This document shows positions 40,820 to 49,434 of a stretch of DNA of 64,000 nucleotides, piece by piece. Each line of letters opens with the position of its first letter. The stretch's first letter is position 1. A model generated the notes under the pieces. It made no database searches. It worked only from the letters and a program-made list of their open reading frames with translations, and had not been told where the DNA came from. A program made the position numbers and the translations under genes. Origin of the DNA: Arthrobacter ramosus (GTDB taxonomy: Bacteria > Actinomycetota > Actinomycetes > Actinomycetales > Micrococcaceae); NCBI RefSeq assembly GCF_039535095.1, contig NZ_BAAAWN010000001.1:4898001-4962000 (forward strand). Direction: 5' to 3'.

Positions 40820-40882
40820 GCGCGAACTGGCAGCAAATGCCCTTTGGAAGCAATCCAAGGGGCACGTGTTGCCAGTTCGCGC
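40820..40882. repeat. long hairpin between pcaJ and pcaR
   Basis: The outer arms GCGCGAACTGGCA (40820-40832) and TGCCAGTTCGCGC (40870-40882) pair perfectly. After a small internal loop, TGCCCTTTGG (40838-40847) and CCAAGGGGCA (40855-40864) pair with one mismatch. No T-run follows. It could limit read-through into pcaR, or be an autoregulatory operator or palindromic repeat. Confidence 0.75.
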
Positions 40883-40899
40883 CAATAAGATTGGTAACC

Positions 40900-41721
40900 A
40901 TGACCGACGCAGCAGTAGCCGGGGTGCCGCAGGCAGGTGCTCCCCAAGCGAGTGACCAGTATGTGCAATCGCTGGCACGCGGATTGTCCGTGATCCGTGC
41001 TTTCGACGCGGCCAACCCCGTCATGACGCTCAGCGAGGTGGCGGCACGCACCAACCTGACGCGTGCCACGGCCCGTCGGTTCCTGCATACCCTGGTGGAG
41101 CTGGGGTATGTCCGCACGGACGGTAAGACCTTCGCGCTCACGGCGATGGTGCTGCAGCTTGGCTATTCGTATTTGTCGGCGTTGTCCTTGCCCCAGCTTG
41201 CGCAGCCGCACCTTGAGGAGCTCTCCCTGAAACTGGGGGAGTCGACGTCGGCCGCAGTGCTGGATGGCGCGGACATCTTCTACGTGGCCCGCGTGACCAC
41301 ACGGCGGATCATGACGGTCGGCATCTCGGTGGGCACCCGCTTCCCCGCCTACGCCACGTCCATGGGTAGGGTGCTCCTGGCCGGCCTGCCGCAGCAGAAA
41401 CTGGACGAGTACCTGTCTTCGGTGGAGTTCAAGGCCCTGACGCCACGGACCATCACCTCGCGCGAAGAGCTGGTGGCCGAGCTGGACCGGGTGCGCAGGC
41501 AGGACTGGTGCGTCTTGGACCAGGAGCTTGAACTCGGGCTTATGTCCGTTGCAGCGCCCGTCCGCAACGCTGCCGGCAAGGTGGTGGCCGCCGTCAACGT
41601 CTCGCTCCAGGCTCAAAATGTCGCCGCGCAGCCTGATCCGCGAGCCTATATCGAGTCGATCCGGGAAGAAATCGTGCACACTGCAGGGCTGATTTCGGCG
41701 GATATTGCTGCCAGGCACTGA
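40900..41721 (+). CDS. pcaR: IclR family regulator of the pca genes
   Basis: A 273-residue regulator close to the PcaR/PcaU/PobR branch of the IclR family. The N-terminal tail is followed by YVQSLARGLSVIRAFDAANP near 21, a winged helix with LSEVAARTNLTRATARRFLH near 43, and the effector domain (about 95-265) with MTVGISVGTRFPAYATSMGRVLL and VLDQELELGLMSVAAPV. In relatives the effector is 3-oxoadipate or protocatechuate. The ATG at 40900 is chosen because the longer frame from 40837 runs through the hairpin. Confidence 0.9.
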   Translation: MTDAAVAGVPQAGAPQASDQYVQSLARGLSVIRAFDAANPVMTLSEVAARTNLTRATARRFLHTLVELGYVRTDGKTFALTAMVLQLGYSYLSALSLPQLAQPHLEELSLKLGESTSAAVLDGADIFYVARVTTRRIMTVGISVGTRFPAYATSMGRVLLAGLPQQKLDEYLSSVEFKALTPRTITSREELVAELDRVRRQDWCVLDQELELGLMSVAAPVRNAAGKVVAAVNVSLQAQNVAAQPDPRAYIESIREEIVHTAGLISADIAARH

Positions 41722-41755
41722 GCCGCCAAGAAGTTTCGGCGCCCGGAGGCGGAGT

Positions 41756-44700
41756 CTAGAGCCACAAGCTCGTCACGCCGGTGAGGCCTTGGACCTGGAC
41801 CGGAATATTGCCGCTGCTCGTGGTGCTGTTGCCGAGTTGACCCTGCAGGTTGTCTCCCCAGGCGCGGACGGTTCCGTCATTGAGCACAGCGAATGCGTCG
41901 TGGAGGTTGCACGCCATCGAGCTCACGCCGGTGAGACCTTGGACCTGGACCGGGGTGCGGCTGTCGGTGGCGGTGCCGTTCCCGAGCTGCCCATACCAAT
42001 TGGCACCCCAGGCGCGGACCGTTCCATCGCTGAGAACCGCGTACGCCGAGATTTCACTCGCGGTGACGCTGGTTACTGCGGTGAGACCCTGGACTTGGAC
42101 CGGCGTGCTGCTGTTGGCGGTGCCGTTGCCTAGCTCGCCGTACGCGCCGAACCCCCAAGCGAAGACTGTCCCGTTCCCCACCACCGCGTAGGCGGTGCCG
42201 CCGTTGGCTGTGAGGGACACGGCGCCGGTGAGGCCTTGGACCTGGACCGGCGTGTTGCCGTTGGCGTTGGTGCCGTTGCCCAGCTGGCCATAGCCGTTGT
42301 AACCCCAGGCACGGACTGTCCCGTCAGTCAGGAGTGCGTAGGCCGTGCCGTAACTGGCCGTGATGGCGGAGACGCCTGCGAGACCGCTGACCTGGACCGG
42401 GGTATTGCTGACCGCATTGGTGCCGTTGCCGAGTTGCCCGGACTGGTTGCTGCCCCAGGCGCGGACGGTCCCGTCATTCAGTACCGCGTAGGCGGAGTCC
42501 CCATTGGCTGTGATGGAGCTGGCCTTGGCGACCCCGAGGACCTGAACGGGGATGCTGCTGTTGCTGGTGGTTGCGTTGCCGAGCTGGCCTGAGGAATTGT
42601 CGCCCCACGCCCACACCGTTCCATTGCCCAGCAGGGCGTAGGCAGTGCCTCCGCTGGCAGTGATGGATACGACTCCGGAGAGTCCGCTGACTTGGACGGG
42701 CACGCTGCTGTCGGTCGTTGTGCCGTTCCCGAGCTGGCCAAAACTGTTTCCACCCCAGGCCCACACTGTTCCGTTGATCAGCGCCGCGTACTTGGTGCCG
42801 GGGCTTTGGGCTCCCATGACGACCCCGGACAGTCCAGTTATGCCAAGCGGCACGCTGCTGAACGATGTTGTGCCGGTAACGCCGAGTTGGTGGTTGTAGT
42901 TGTCACCCCATGCGCGGATGGTTCCGTCTGCCAGCACTGCGAACGCGGTCCCTCGTGCCGCCGAGATCGATGCTGCTCCCGCGAGACCGGTGAGACCCGT
43001 GACTTGGGTGGGGACGTTGCTGTTAGCGGTAGCGCCGTTTCCGAGTTGTCCTGTCGGGTTGACTCCCCAGGCGCGGACCGTCCCGTCACGCAGCACGGCA
43101 TACGCCACCGGATTGTTGGAATCCCCTTTGTCGGCAGTGATGGACGCGGCCGCCGTGAGACCGCTTAGCTGTACGGCAGTGGTGCTGTTGGTGGTGGTCC
43201 CGTTGCCCAGTTGGCCGGACTGGTTGAGGCCCCACGCCCGGGCTGTCCCGTCGCCCAGCACGGCGTAGGCACTGCCTTTGCCAGCCGCCATGGACGAGAC
43301 GTTGCTGATGCCCTGCACACGGACCGGGGTGTAGCTCTCTGATGTCGTCCCGTTTCCGAGCTGGCCGCTCCCGTTGGCGCCCCAGGAACGCACGGTCCGG
43401 TCGGCCACCAGCGCGTATGCGTTGTAGTTGTTGGCCACGATGGAGGTGACTCCGCTGAGGCCTTGGACTTGAACCGGGGTGTTGCTGCTGTTGGCGGAGG
43501 TTCCGCTGCCAAGCTGCCCGCTCGAATTGTCGCCCCACGTGCGGACGGTTCCGTCGGACAACAGGGCGTAGGCGCTGAAGTCGCTCGCTATGACGGCGGC
43601 GACCCCCGTGAGGCCGACGACCTGGACCGGTGTGCTGCTTCCGCTGCCTGTGGTGCCGTTGCCGAGTTGACCCACGAAGTTGGAACCCCAAGCACGGACA
43701 GTTCCGTCATTGAGCAAGGCGTATGCACCGTAATAGGTGGCCGTGACCGCGGTGACGCCGGTGAGGCCTTGGACCTGGAGGGGCGTGCTGCTGAAGGTGA
43801 TCCCGCCCCCGAGTTGTCCGCTGGAACTTTCGCCCCAAGCGCGCACGGTCCCGTCACCGAGGAGTGCGTACGCCGTGCGTCCGTTGATCGCGATCGATGT
43901 GACTCCGGTGAGGCCTTGGACTTGCACGGGAGTGCTGCTGTCGTTGGTGGTTCCGTTGCCGAGCTGGCCGGATTGGTTGCTGCCCCAGGCGCGGACGGTC
44001 CCGTCGGCCAGCAGCGCGTAACTGGTGGATCCATCGCCGGCGAACGACTTGACTCCGGAGAGGCCGGCGACGCCGGCAGGACTGGCGAGGTAAGGGGTGG
44101 TCCCGTTGCCCAGTTGGCTGGATTGGTTATTGCCCCAGGTGACCGCTGAACTGCTTGACGCGGAGGGAAGGTAGTAGCCCGCGACGTCGGCGATCAGCTG
44201 GGTGGCGCCGTCGGAACGGTTGAAGAGGGTGACCTTGCCGTCGGCCCCCACGGGGACGGTGACGGAGCTCGGAACAGTCTGGCCGCTCGCGAAGTTCACA
44301 TTGGACGCATTCGGCCGGATGCTCCCCGAAGCGTAGGCGGTGATGAATCCGAACGATTGCGGGCCGGTGACGGTGAGGTTGAAAACAGCGGCCGCGACGT
44401 TGGGGGGAATCCCGCCCACGCCGCCCACCCGGAAGGACACCGTCCCGTCCGGCCCCGCAGGCGCGCTGCTGCGCGTATCCAGGAGTCGCGCCGGAGTCAC
44501 CGGGACGAAAGCGCCGGGAGCGCTCGGGGTCCCGGCGAGGAAATAGCCGGCGACGTCGGCGATCAGCTGGGTGCTGCCGGAGGAGCGGTTGAAGAGGATG
44601 ACTTTGCCGTCGACGCCGACTGGAACCGTCACGGAGTTCGGAACCGTTTGGTCTGTCGCGAAGTTGATGTTTGAGGAGTTCGGCCGCGTGGTTCCGGAGG

Positions 44701-45427
44701 CGTAGGCCGTGATGAACCCGAACGACGTCGGATTCGCCACGGTCAGGTTGAAACTCACCGCGGAGACCATAGCCGGAATCCCACCCACGCCTCCCACCTG
44801 GAAAGACACCGTCCCGTCGGGGCCTGCGGGCGTGCTGCCGCGGGTGTCCAGCAACCTGGCGGGGGCTATCGGGACGAAGGCGCCGGGTACGGTCGGCGTC
44901 CCAGCCAGGTAGTAGCCGGCGACGTCGGCGATCAGCTGGGTGCTGCCGGAGGAGCGGTTGAAGAGGGTGACTTTGCCGTCGCCGCCGACCGGTACTGTCA
45001 CGGAGTTCGGCACTGTCTGGCCGGCGGCGAAGTTCACGTTGGAGGAGTTCGGCCGTGTAGCTCCGGAGGCGTAGGCGGTGATGAATCCGAAGGACTGCGG
45101 GCTGGTGACGGTGAGATTGAAGACCACCGTCGAAACCGAGGCCGGGATCCCGTTGACCCCGCCGACCTGGAAGGATACGGTCCCGTCCGGGCCCACGGGC
45201 GTGCTGGTGCGGGTGTCCAGGAGCCGTGCGGGTGAGATCGGAATGAAGGCGCCGGCCGCCGTCGGCCTCGCCGAGGTCCCCACGACAGCGACCGGTGCTG
45301 TCGCGGAACCGCCTGTACCGGCAGCCCCGGCGCCGGGAGCCGCAAGACCGGACAACATAAGCAGGACGCCCAATACCGCAGCCACGCCGGTGGCACCCCG
45401 CCTTAGCCGCGCACGCAAAGACACCAT
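41756..45427 (-). CDS. giant secreted RCC1-repeat protein, paralogue 1
   Basis: A 1,223-residue secreted protein. A signal peptide (MVSLRARLRRGATGVAAVLG, cut near residue 35) is followed by three tandem repeats of about 120 residues (about 58-415), each with the pattern FVP-(I/V)-x-PARLLDTR, FNLTV, SFGFITAYASG and LIADVAGYYL. Then come sixteen RCC1-like repeats of about 50 residues (430-1220) of the form DGTVRAWG-x-N-x2-GQLGNGTT, enough for two seven-bladed propellers plus two extra units. There is no LPxTG or membrane anchor; it ends SLWL. I chose the ATG at 45427, with GAGGAT upstream; ATG 45445 is also in frame. Function is unknown; surface adhesion or binding is an inference. Confidence 0.85.
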   Translation of the reverse strand: MVSLRARLRRGATGVAAVLGVLLMLSGLAAPGAGAAGTGGSATAPVAVVGTSARPTAAGAFIPISPARLLDTRTSTPVGPDGTVSFQVGGVNGIPASVSTVVFNLTVTSPQSFGFITAYASGATRPNSSNVNFAAGQTVPNSVTVPVGGDGKVTLFNRSSGSTQLIADVAGYYLAGTPTVPGAFVPIAPARLLDTRGSTPAGPDGTVSFQVGGVGGIPAMVSAVSFNLTVANPTSFGFITAYASGTTRPNSSNINFATDQTVPNSVTVPVGVDGKVILFNRSSGSTQLIADVAGYFLAGTPSAPGAFVPVTPARLLDTRSSAPAGPDGTVSFRVGGVGGIPPNVAAAVFNLTVTGPQSFGFITAYASGSIRPNASNVNFASGQTVPSSVTVPVGADGKVTLFNRSDGATQLIADVAGYYLPSASSSSAVTWGNNQSSQLGNGTTPYLASPAGVAGLSGVKSFAGDGSTSYALLADGTVRAWGSNQSGQLGNGTTNDSSTPVQVQGLTGVTSIAINGRTAYALLGDGTVRAWGESSSGQLGGGITFSSTPLQVQGLTGVTAVTATYYGAYALLNDGTVRAWGSNFVGQLGNGTTGSGSSTPVQVVGLTGVAAVIASDFSAYALLSDGTVRTWGDNSSGQLGSGTSANSSNTPVQVQGLSGVTSIVANNYNAYALVADRTVRSWGANGSGQLGNGTTSESYTPVRVQGISNVSSMAAGKGSAYAVLGDGTARAWGLNQSGQLGNGTTTNSTTAVQLSGLTAAASITADKGDSNNPVAYAVLRDGTVRAWGVNPTGQLGNGATANSNVPTQVTGLTGLAGAASISAARGTAFAVLADGTIRAWGDNYNHQLGVTGTTSFSSVPLGITGLSGVVMGAQSPGTKYAALINGTVWAWGGNSFGQLGNGTTTDSSVPVQVSGLSGVVSITASGGTAYALLGNGTVWAWGDNSSGQLGNATTSNSSIPVQVLGVAKASSITANGDSAYAVLNDGTVRAWGSNQSGQLGNGTNAVSNTPVQVSGLAGVSAITASYGTAYALLTDGTVRAWGYNGYGQLGNGTNANGNTPVQVQGLTGAVSLTANGGTAYAVVGNGTVFAWGFGAYGELGNGTANSSTPVQVQGLTAVTSVTASEISAYAVLSDGTVRAWGANWYGQLGNGTATDSRTPVQVQGLTGVSSMACNLHDAFAVLNDGTVRAWGDNLQGQLGNSTTSSGNIPVQVQGLTGVTSLWL

Positions 45428-45445
45428 GAAATCCTCGAAAGACAT

Positions 45446-45499
45446 GGCTCCCGATGACGGGCAAGCCGCTATTGATCCTCGCGAAAATTACCACATGGG
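45446..45499 (-). promoter_or_regulatory. conserved hairpin leader of RCC1 paralogue 1
   Basis: On the minus strand the leader has the hairpin GGCTTGCCCGTCATCGGGAG-CC (45446-45467), with GGCT/AGCC and CCCG/CGGG stems, preceded by ATGTGGTAATTTTCGC. The same layout recurs before paralogue 2 with changed stem bases. Confidence 0.55.
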
Positions 45500-45579
45500 C
45501 AGAGCAGGTTCCGGCTGCGGCGCGGAGTTCGCGGCTGTTAAGGATCCTTGGGTACCTCCGTATGGCTTCAAGGACTGCC

Positions 45580-48500
45580 TTAGTAAAGCCACAGTTTGCT
45601 CACACCGCTGAGCCCGCTGACTTGGGTGATGGTGTTGCTGTCGGAATTTGTGCCATTGCCGAGGGATCCTTTCGAACTGGCACCCCAAGTGCGGACAGTC
45701 CCGTCACCGAGGAGCGCGAACACCGTGACTCCGCCAACCGCGATCGATGTGACTCCAGTGAGGCCCCGGACTTGGACGGGGGTGTTGCTGCTGCTGTTGG
45801 TGCTGTTGCCGAGTTGACCGTATCCTCCGGATCCCCAGGCGCGGACCGTTCCGTCCCTCAGCAGGGCGTAGCCGTTCGTGTCGCAGGCCGCGATCGAGGT
45901 GACTCCGGTGAGGCCCTGGACTTGGACGGGGGTGTTGCTGTCGTTGTTGGTGCCGTTGCCGAGCTCGCCATATCCACCGATGCCCCAGGCGCGGACGGTC
46001 CCATCCGACAACAGTGCATAGGCGCTGAAGCCGCTTGTGGTGACGGAGGTGACTCCGGTGAGGCCCTGGACTTGGACGGGGGTGTTGCTGTCGTTGTTGG
46101 TGCCGTTGCCGAGCTGGCCATACCCTCCGAAGCCCCAAGCACGGATGGTTCCATCGCTCAGCAGCGCATATGCCGTGCGATTGCTCGCCATGACTGATTT
46201 CACGCCGCTGAGACCCATGACCTGGACGGGCGCGTCGCAGTAGTTGTTGGCGCCGTTGCCAAGTTGGCCACTGAGGCCGTAACCCCACGCACGCACCGTC
46301 CCGTCCTCAAGCAGCGCGTATGCGGTGCCGTTGCTTGCTGTGATTGATCGGACTCCGTTGAGGCCTGTGATCGGGGTTGGCGGGCTGCCCTGGGAAAAGG
46401 TCCTACTGCCATCGCCGAGCTGGCCACAATCGTTGTTACCCCAGGCACGCACCGTCCCGTCCTTGAGCAGCGCGTATGTGGTGGTCCCGTTGACGGTGAT
46501 CGACGCGACCCCCGTGAGGCCGCTGACTTGGACAGGGGTGCTGCTGGGTGTGACGCTGATGCCATCGCCGGCACCGCCGATCCCAATTCCGCCCCAAGTC
46601 CAAACCGTTCCGTCAGCCAGAACGGCATACCTGGTGCCCAGGCCCGCGACCATGGACACCCCGGTCAAACCCGAAACGCCTACAGCCACGCTGCTGAACG
46701 GCACCGTACCGCCGACGCCGAGCTGACGGTCGTAGTTGTCTCCCCAAGCGCGGGCGGTTGCGTCCGTCTGCAGCGAAAAGACCGAGTGTCCGTTTGCCAT
46801 GATCGAGGCCACACCTGTGAGGCCTTGGACTCGGACGGGAGTGTTGCCGTCCACGTTAGAGCCGTTGCCGAGCTGGCCGTATCCGTTGTAACCCCAAGCT
46901 CGGACGGTTCGGTCCGCCAGCAATGCGTAAGTGGTTCCGTAGCTGGCCGTTACGGCAGTGACGCCTGTGAGACCGGTGACTTGGACGGGGATGCTGCTGT
47001 CGGTGGTTGTCGCGTTGCCAAGCGCGCCGTATACGTTGCTGCCCCAGGAGCGGACTGTTCCATCCGTGAGCAGTGCGTAGGCTACGGTTTTACCGTCAGC
47101 TATGGAGGCAACGCCGGTGAGGCCTTGGACCTGGACCGGCGCGCTGCTGTCGGTAGTGGTGCCGTTACCGAGTTGGCCGCGTGAGTTGGTACCCCAGGCG
47201 CGAACAGTCCCGTCCTTCAGGAGCGCATGCGTCGTGTCTCCGTCGGTGGCGAGCGATGCGACACCGATGAGGCCAGTGACCTGAACGGGGGTGCTTCTGA
47301 AAGCGGTCGTGCCGTCGCCCAATTGGCCGACCACGTTGAAACCCCAGGCTCTAACAGTCCCGTCTCCCAAGAGCGCGTAAGCGTTGACGTCACTAGTAGT
47401 AATCGACTTGACCCCGACGAGTCCGCTGACTTGGACGGGTGTGCTGCTGTTGGCGGTGGTGCCGTTGCCTAACTTGCCGCCGAAGTTGTCGCCCCAAGCC
47501 CGCACGGTCCCATCTTTAAGAAGTGCGTAGGCGGTGGATCCGCCGGTCATGATGGCAGCGACCGCCGTGAGGCCTTGGACTTGGGTGGGCGTGTTGCTTC
47601 CAAAGGTGTTTCCGTTACCGAGCTCGCCGGATGCGTTACGCCCCCAGCTGCGAACAGTCCCGTCTGCCAGAAGTGCATAGGCGGTGTAGTAATCCGCCGC
47701 GATCGAAGTGACTCCGATGAGCCCTCGGATTTGGACCGGAATGCTGCTGTTCTCGTTAGTGCCGTTGCCGAGCTCGCCGTATCCGCCATAACCCCAAGCG
47801 CGGACGGTCCCGTCGGTTAACAACGCGTAGCTGGTTCGGACACCGCTTACTAGCGATTTGACTCCTCTGAGGCCATTAGCGGTAGCTGCCGTGGCTTGGT
47901 ACGGCGTTGTGCCGTTCCCGAGCTGGCTGAATTGGTTGTCGCCCCAGGTGAAAGCCGAACTCGCGGATGCTCCTGGAAGATAGTAGCCGGCGACGTCGGC
48001 GATCAGGTGAGTGGCCCCGTCGGATCGGTTGAAGAGGGTGACTTTGCCGTCCATCCCGACCGGGACCGTGACGGAGTTTGGAACCGTCTGGCCGCTGGCG
48101 AAGTTCACGTTCGAGGAGTTGGGGCGGGCGGTCCCGGAGGCATAGGCAGTGATGAATCCGAAGGAGGTGGGATTAGCAACCGTGAGGTTGAAGGTTACCG
48201 CCGCGACCTTTGCCGGAATCCCGTTCACTCCGCCAACTTGGAAGGAGACGATCCCGTCTGAGCCGATAGGGGACGAGCCGCGGGTGTCGAGGAAACGCGA
48301 AGGATCTACCGGGACAAGGGAACCCGGAATGGTCGGCGTCCCTGGGAGGTAGTAGCCGGCGACGTCGGCGATGAGCTGGGCGGTACCGGCGGATCGGTTG
48401 AAGAGGGTGACTTTGCCGTCCGTCCCAACGGGGACGGTGACGGAGTTCGGAACCGTTTGGTCTTTTGCGAAGTTGAGGTTGGAGGCATTAGGGCGGGTTG

Positions 48501-49221
48501 TTCCGGACGCGTAGGCAGTGATGAAACCGAACGAGGTGGGGTTGGCCACGGTGAGGTTGAAGGTAACCGACGAGACGGTGGCAGGAATGCCCTTCACGCC
48601 GCCGACTTGGAAAGATACTGTCCGGTCCGATCCCACCGCGGATGAATCGCGGGTATCCAGGAATCGCGAGGGGGCTACCGGAACAAAAGCACCTGGCAAG
48701 GAGGGCGCACCCGGGAGGTAGTAGCCGGAGACGTCGGCGATGAGCTGGCTGGTGCCGGCGGAACGATTGAACAGGGTGATCTTGCCATCCATCCCGACGG
48801 GGACTGTGACGGAATTCGGGACCGTCTGGCCGACAGCGAAGTTCAGGTTGGAAGAATCAGGACGTGTGGTTCCGGAAGGGTAAGCGGTGATGAACCCGAA
48901 GGACTGCGGTTCGTTGACGGTGAGGTTGAAGACCACGGCGGCGGCGTCTGCCGGTATTCCGTTGACGCCACCGACCTGAAACGACACGGTCTTGTCAGGG
49001 CCAACTGGGGCGCTGTTACGCGTATCCAGAGCTCGGAATGGAGCGACCGGGACCAAGGCCCCTGGCGCAGTTGGCTTCGTATAAGTTTCGGCCACCGCGA
49101 CCGGCGTGATTGTCGAGCCCACGGCCGCAGGCGCGGCGACGCCCGACAAGACGAGCAAAACACCCAAGGCGGCGGCCACGCGGGCGTATCCACGCACAGA
49201 TGGCACGCTGAAAGCAACCAT
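45580..49221 (-). CDS. giant secreted RCC1-repeat protein, paralogue 2
   Basis: A 1,213-residue paralogue of the gene at 41756-45427 with identical order: signal peptide (VPSVRGYARVAAALGVLLVL), three N-terminal repeats of about 120 residues with RFLDTR, then sixteen RCC1 repeats. Repeat 9 in both proteins is the divergent DNY-x2-QLGV form, so the whole gene was duplicated. Several neighbouring RCC1 repeats here (about 45890-46130) are almost identical in DNA, which implies recent local conversion. It ends KLWLY without an anchor. The ATG at 49221 is preceded by a run of seven G; an ATG at 49240 in the leader is out of frame. Confidence 0.85.
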   Translation of the reverse strand: MVAFSVPSVRGYARVAAALGVLLVLSGVAAPAAVGSTITPVAVAETYTKPTAPGALVPVAPFRALDTRNSAPVGPDKTVSFQVGGVNGIPADAAAVVFNLTVNEPQSFGFITAYPSGTTRPDSSNLNFAVGQTVPNSVTVPVGMDGKITLFNRSAGTSQLIADVSGYYLPGAPSLPGAFVPVAPSRFLDTRDSSAVGSDRTVSFQVGGVKGIPATVSSVTFNLTVANPTSFGFITAYASGTTRPNASNLNFAKDQTVPNSVTVPVGTDGKVTLFNRSAGTAQLIADVAGYYLPGTPTIPGSLVPVDPSRFLDTRGSSPIGSDGIVSFQVGGVNGIPAKVAAVTFNLTVANPTSFGFITAYASGTARPNSSNVNFASGQTVPNSVTVPVGMDGKVTLFNRSDGATHLIADVAGYYLPGASASSAFTWGDNQFSQLGNGTTPYQATAATANGLRGVKSLVSGVRTSYALLTDGTVRAWGYGGYGELGNGTNENSSIPVQIRGLIGVTSIAADYYTAYALLADGTVRSWGRNASGELGNGNTFGSNTPTQVQGLTAVAAIMTGGSTAYALLKDGTVRAWGDNFGGKLGNGTTANSSTPVQVSGLVGVKSITTSDVNAYALLGDGTVRAWGFNVVGQLGDGTTAFRSTPVQVTGLIGVASLATDGDTTHALLKDGTVRAWGTNSRGQLGNGTTTDSSAPVQVQGLTGVASIADGKTVAYALLTDGTVRSWGSNVYGALGNATTTDSSIPVQVTGLTGVTAVTASYGTTYALLADRTVRAWGYNGYGQLGNGSNVDGNTPVRVQGLTGVASIMANGHSVFSLQTDATARAWGDNYDRQLGVGGTVPFSSVAVGVSGLTGVSMVAGLGTRYAVLADGTVWTWGGIGIGGAGDGISVTPSSTPVQVSGLTGVASITVNGTTTYALLKDGTVRAWGNNDCGQLGDGSRTFSQGSPPTPITGLNGVRSITASNGTAYALLEDGTVRAWGYGLSGQLGNGANNYCDAPVQVMGLSGVKSVMASNRTAYALLSDGTIRAWGFGGYGQLGNGTNNDSNTPVQVQGLTGVTSVTTSGFSAYALLSDGTVRAWGIGGYGELGNGTNNDSNTPVQVQGLTGVTSIAACDTNGYALLRDGTVRAWGSGGYGQLGNSTNSSSNTPVQVRGLTGVTSIAVGGVTVFALLGDGTVRTWGASSKGSLGNGTNSDSNTITQVSGLSGVSKLWLY

Positions 49222-49241
49222 GATTCCCCCCCAAAAAACAT

Positions 49242-49294
49242 GGCTCCCAGTGCGGGTAAGCCAAAAACTGGTCTTGGCGAAAACTACCACATAG
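49242..49294 (-). promoter_or_regulatory. conserved hairpin leader of RCC1 paralogue 2
   Basis: On the minus strand the hairpin GGCTTACCCGCACTGGGAGCC (49242-49262) has the GGCT/AGCC and CCC/GGG stems seen before paralogue 1, and the upstream ATGTGGTAGTTTTCGC block matches with one change. Loop and spacer bases differ between the two. Confidence 0.55.
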
Positions 49295-49434
49295 GCCGCA
49301 TTACCGCGTCAGCTTGGCGTGGTCCGGATGGTGGTCGCCGATGTGCCCTGGTGCGAACAGGATGCGAGCCTATTAGAGCAGCCCGAAGATGGGAATGGCC
49401 GGGCACGGCTACGGCCGTTCGAGTGGAAACGGTT

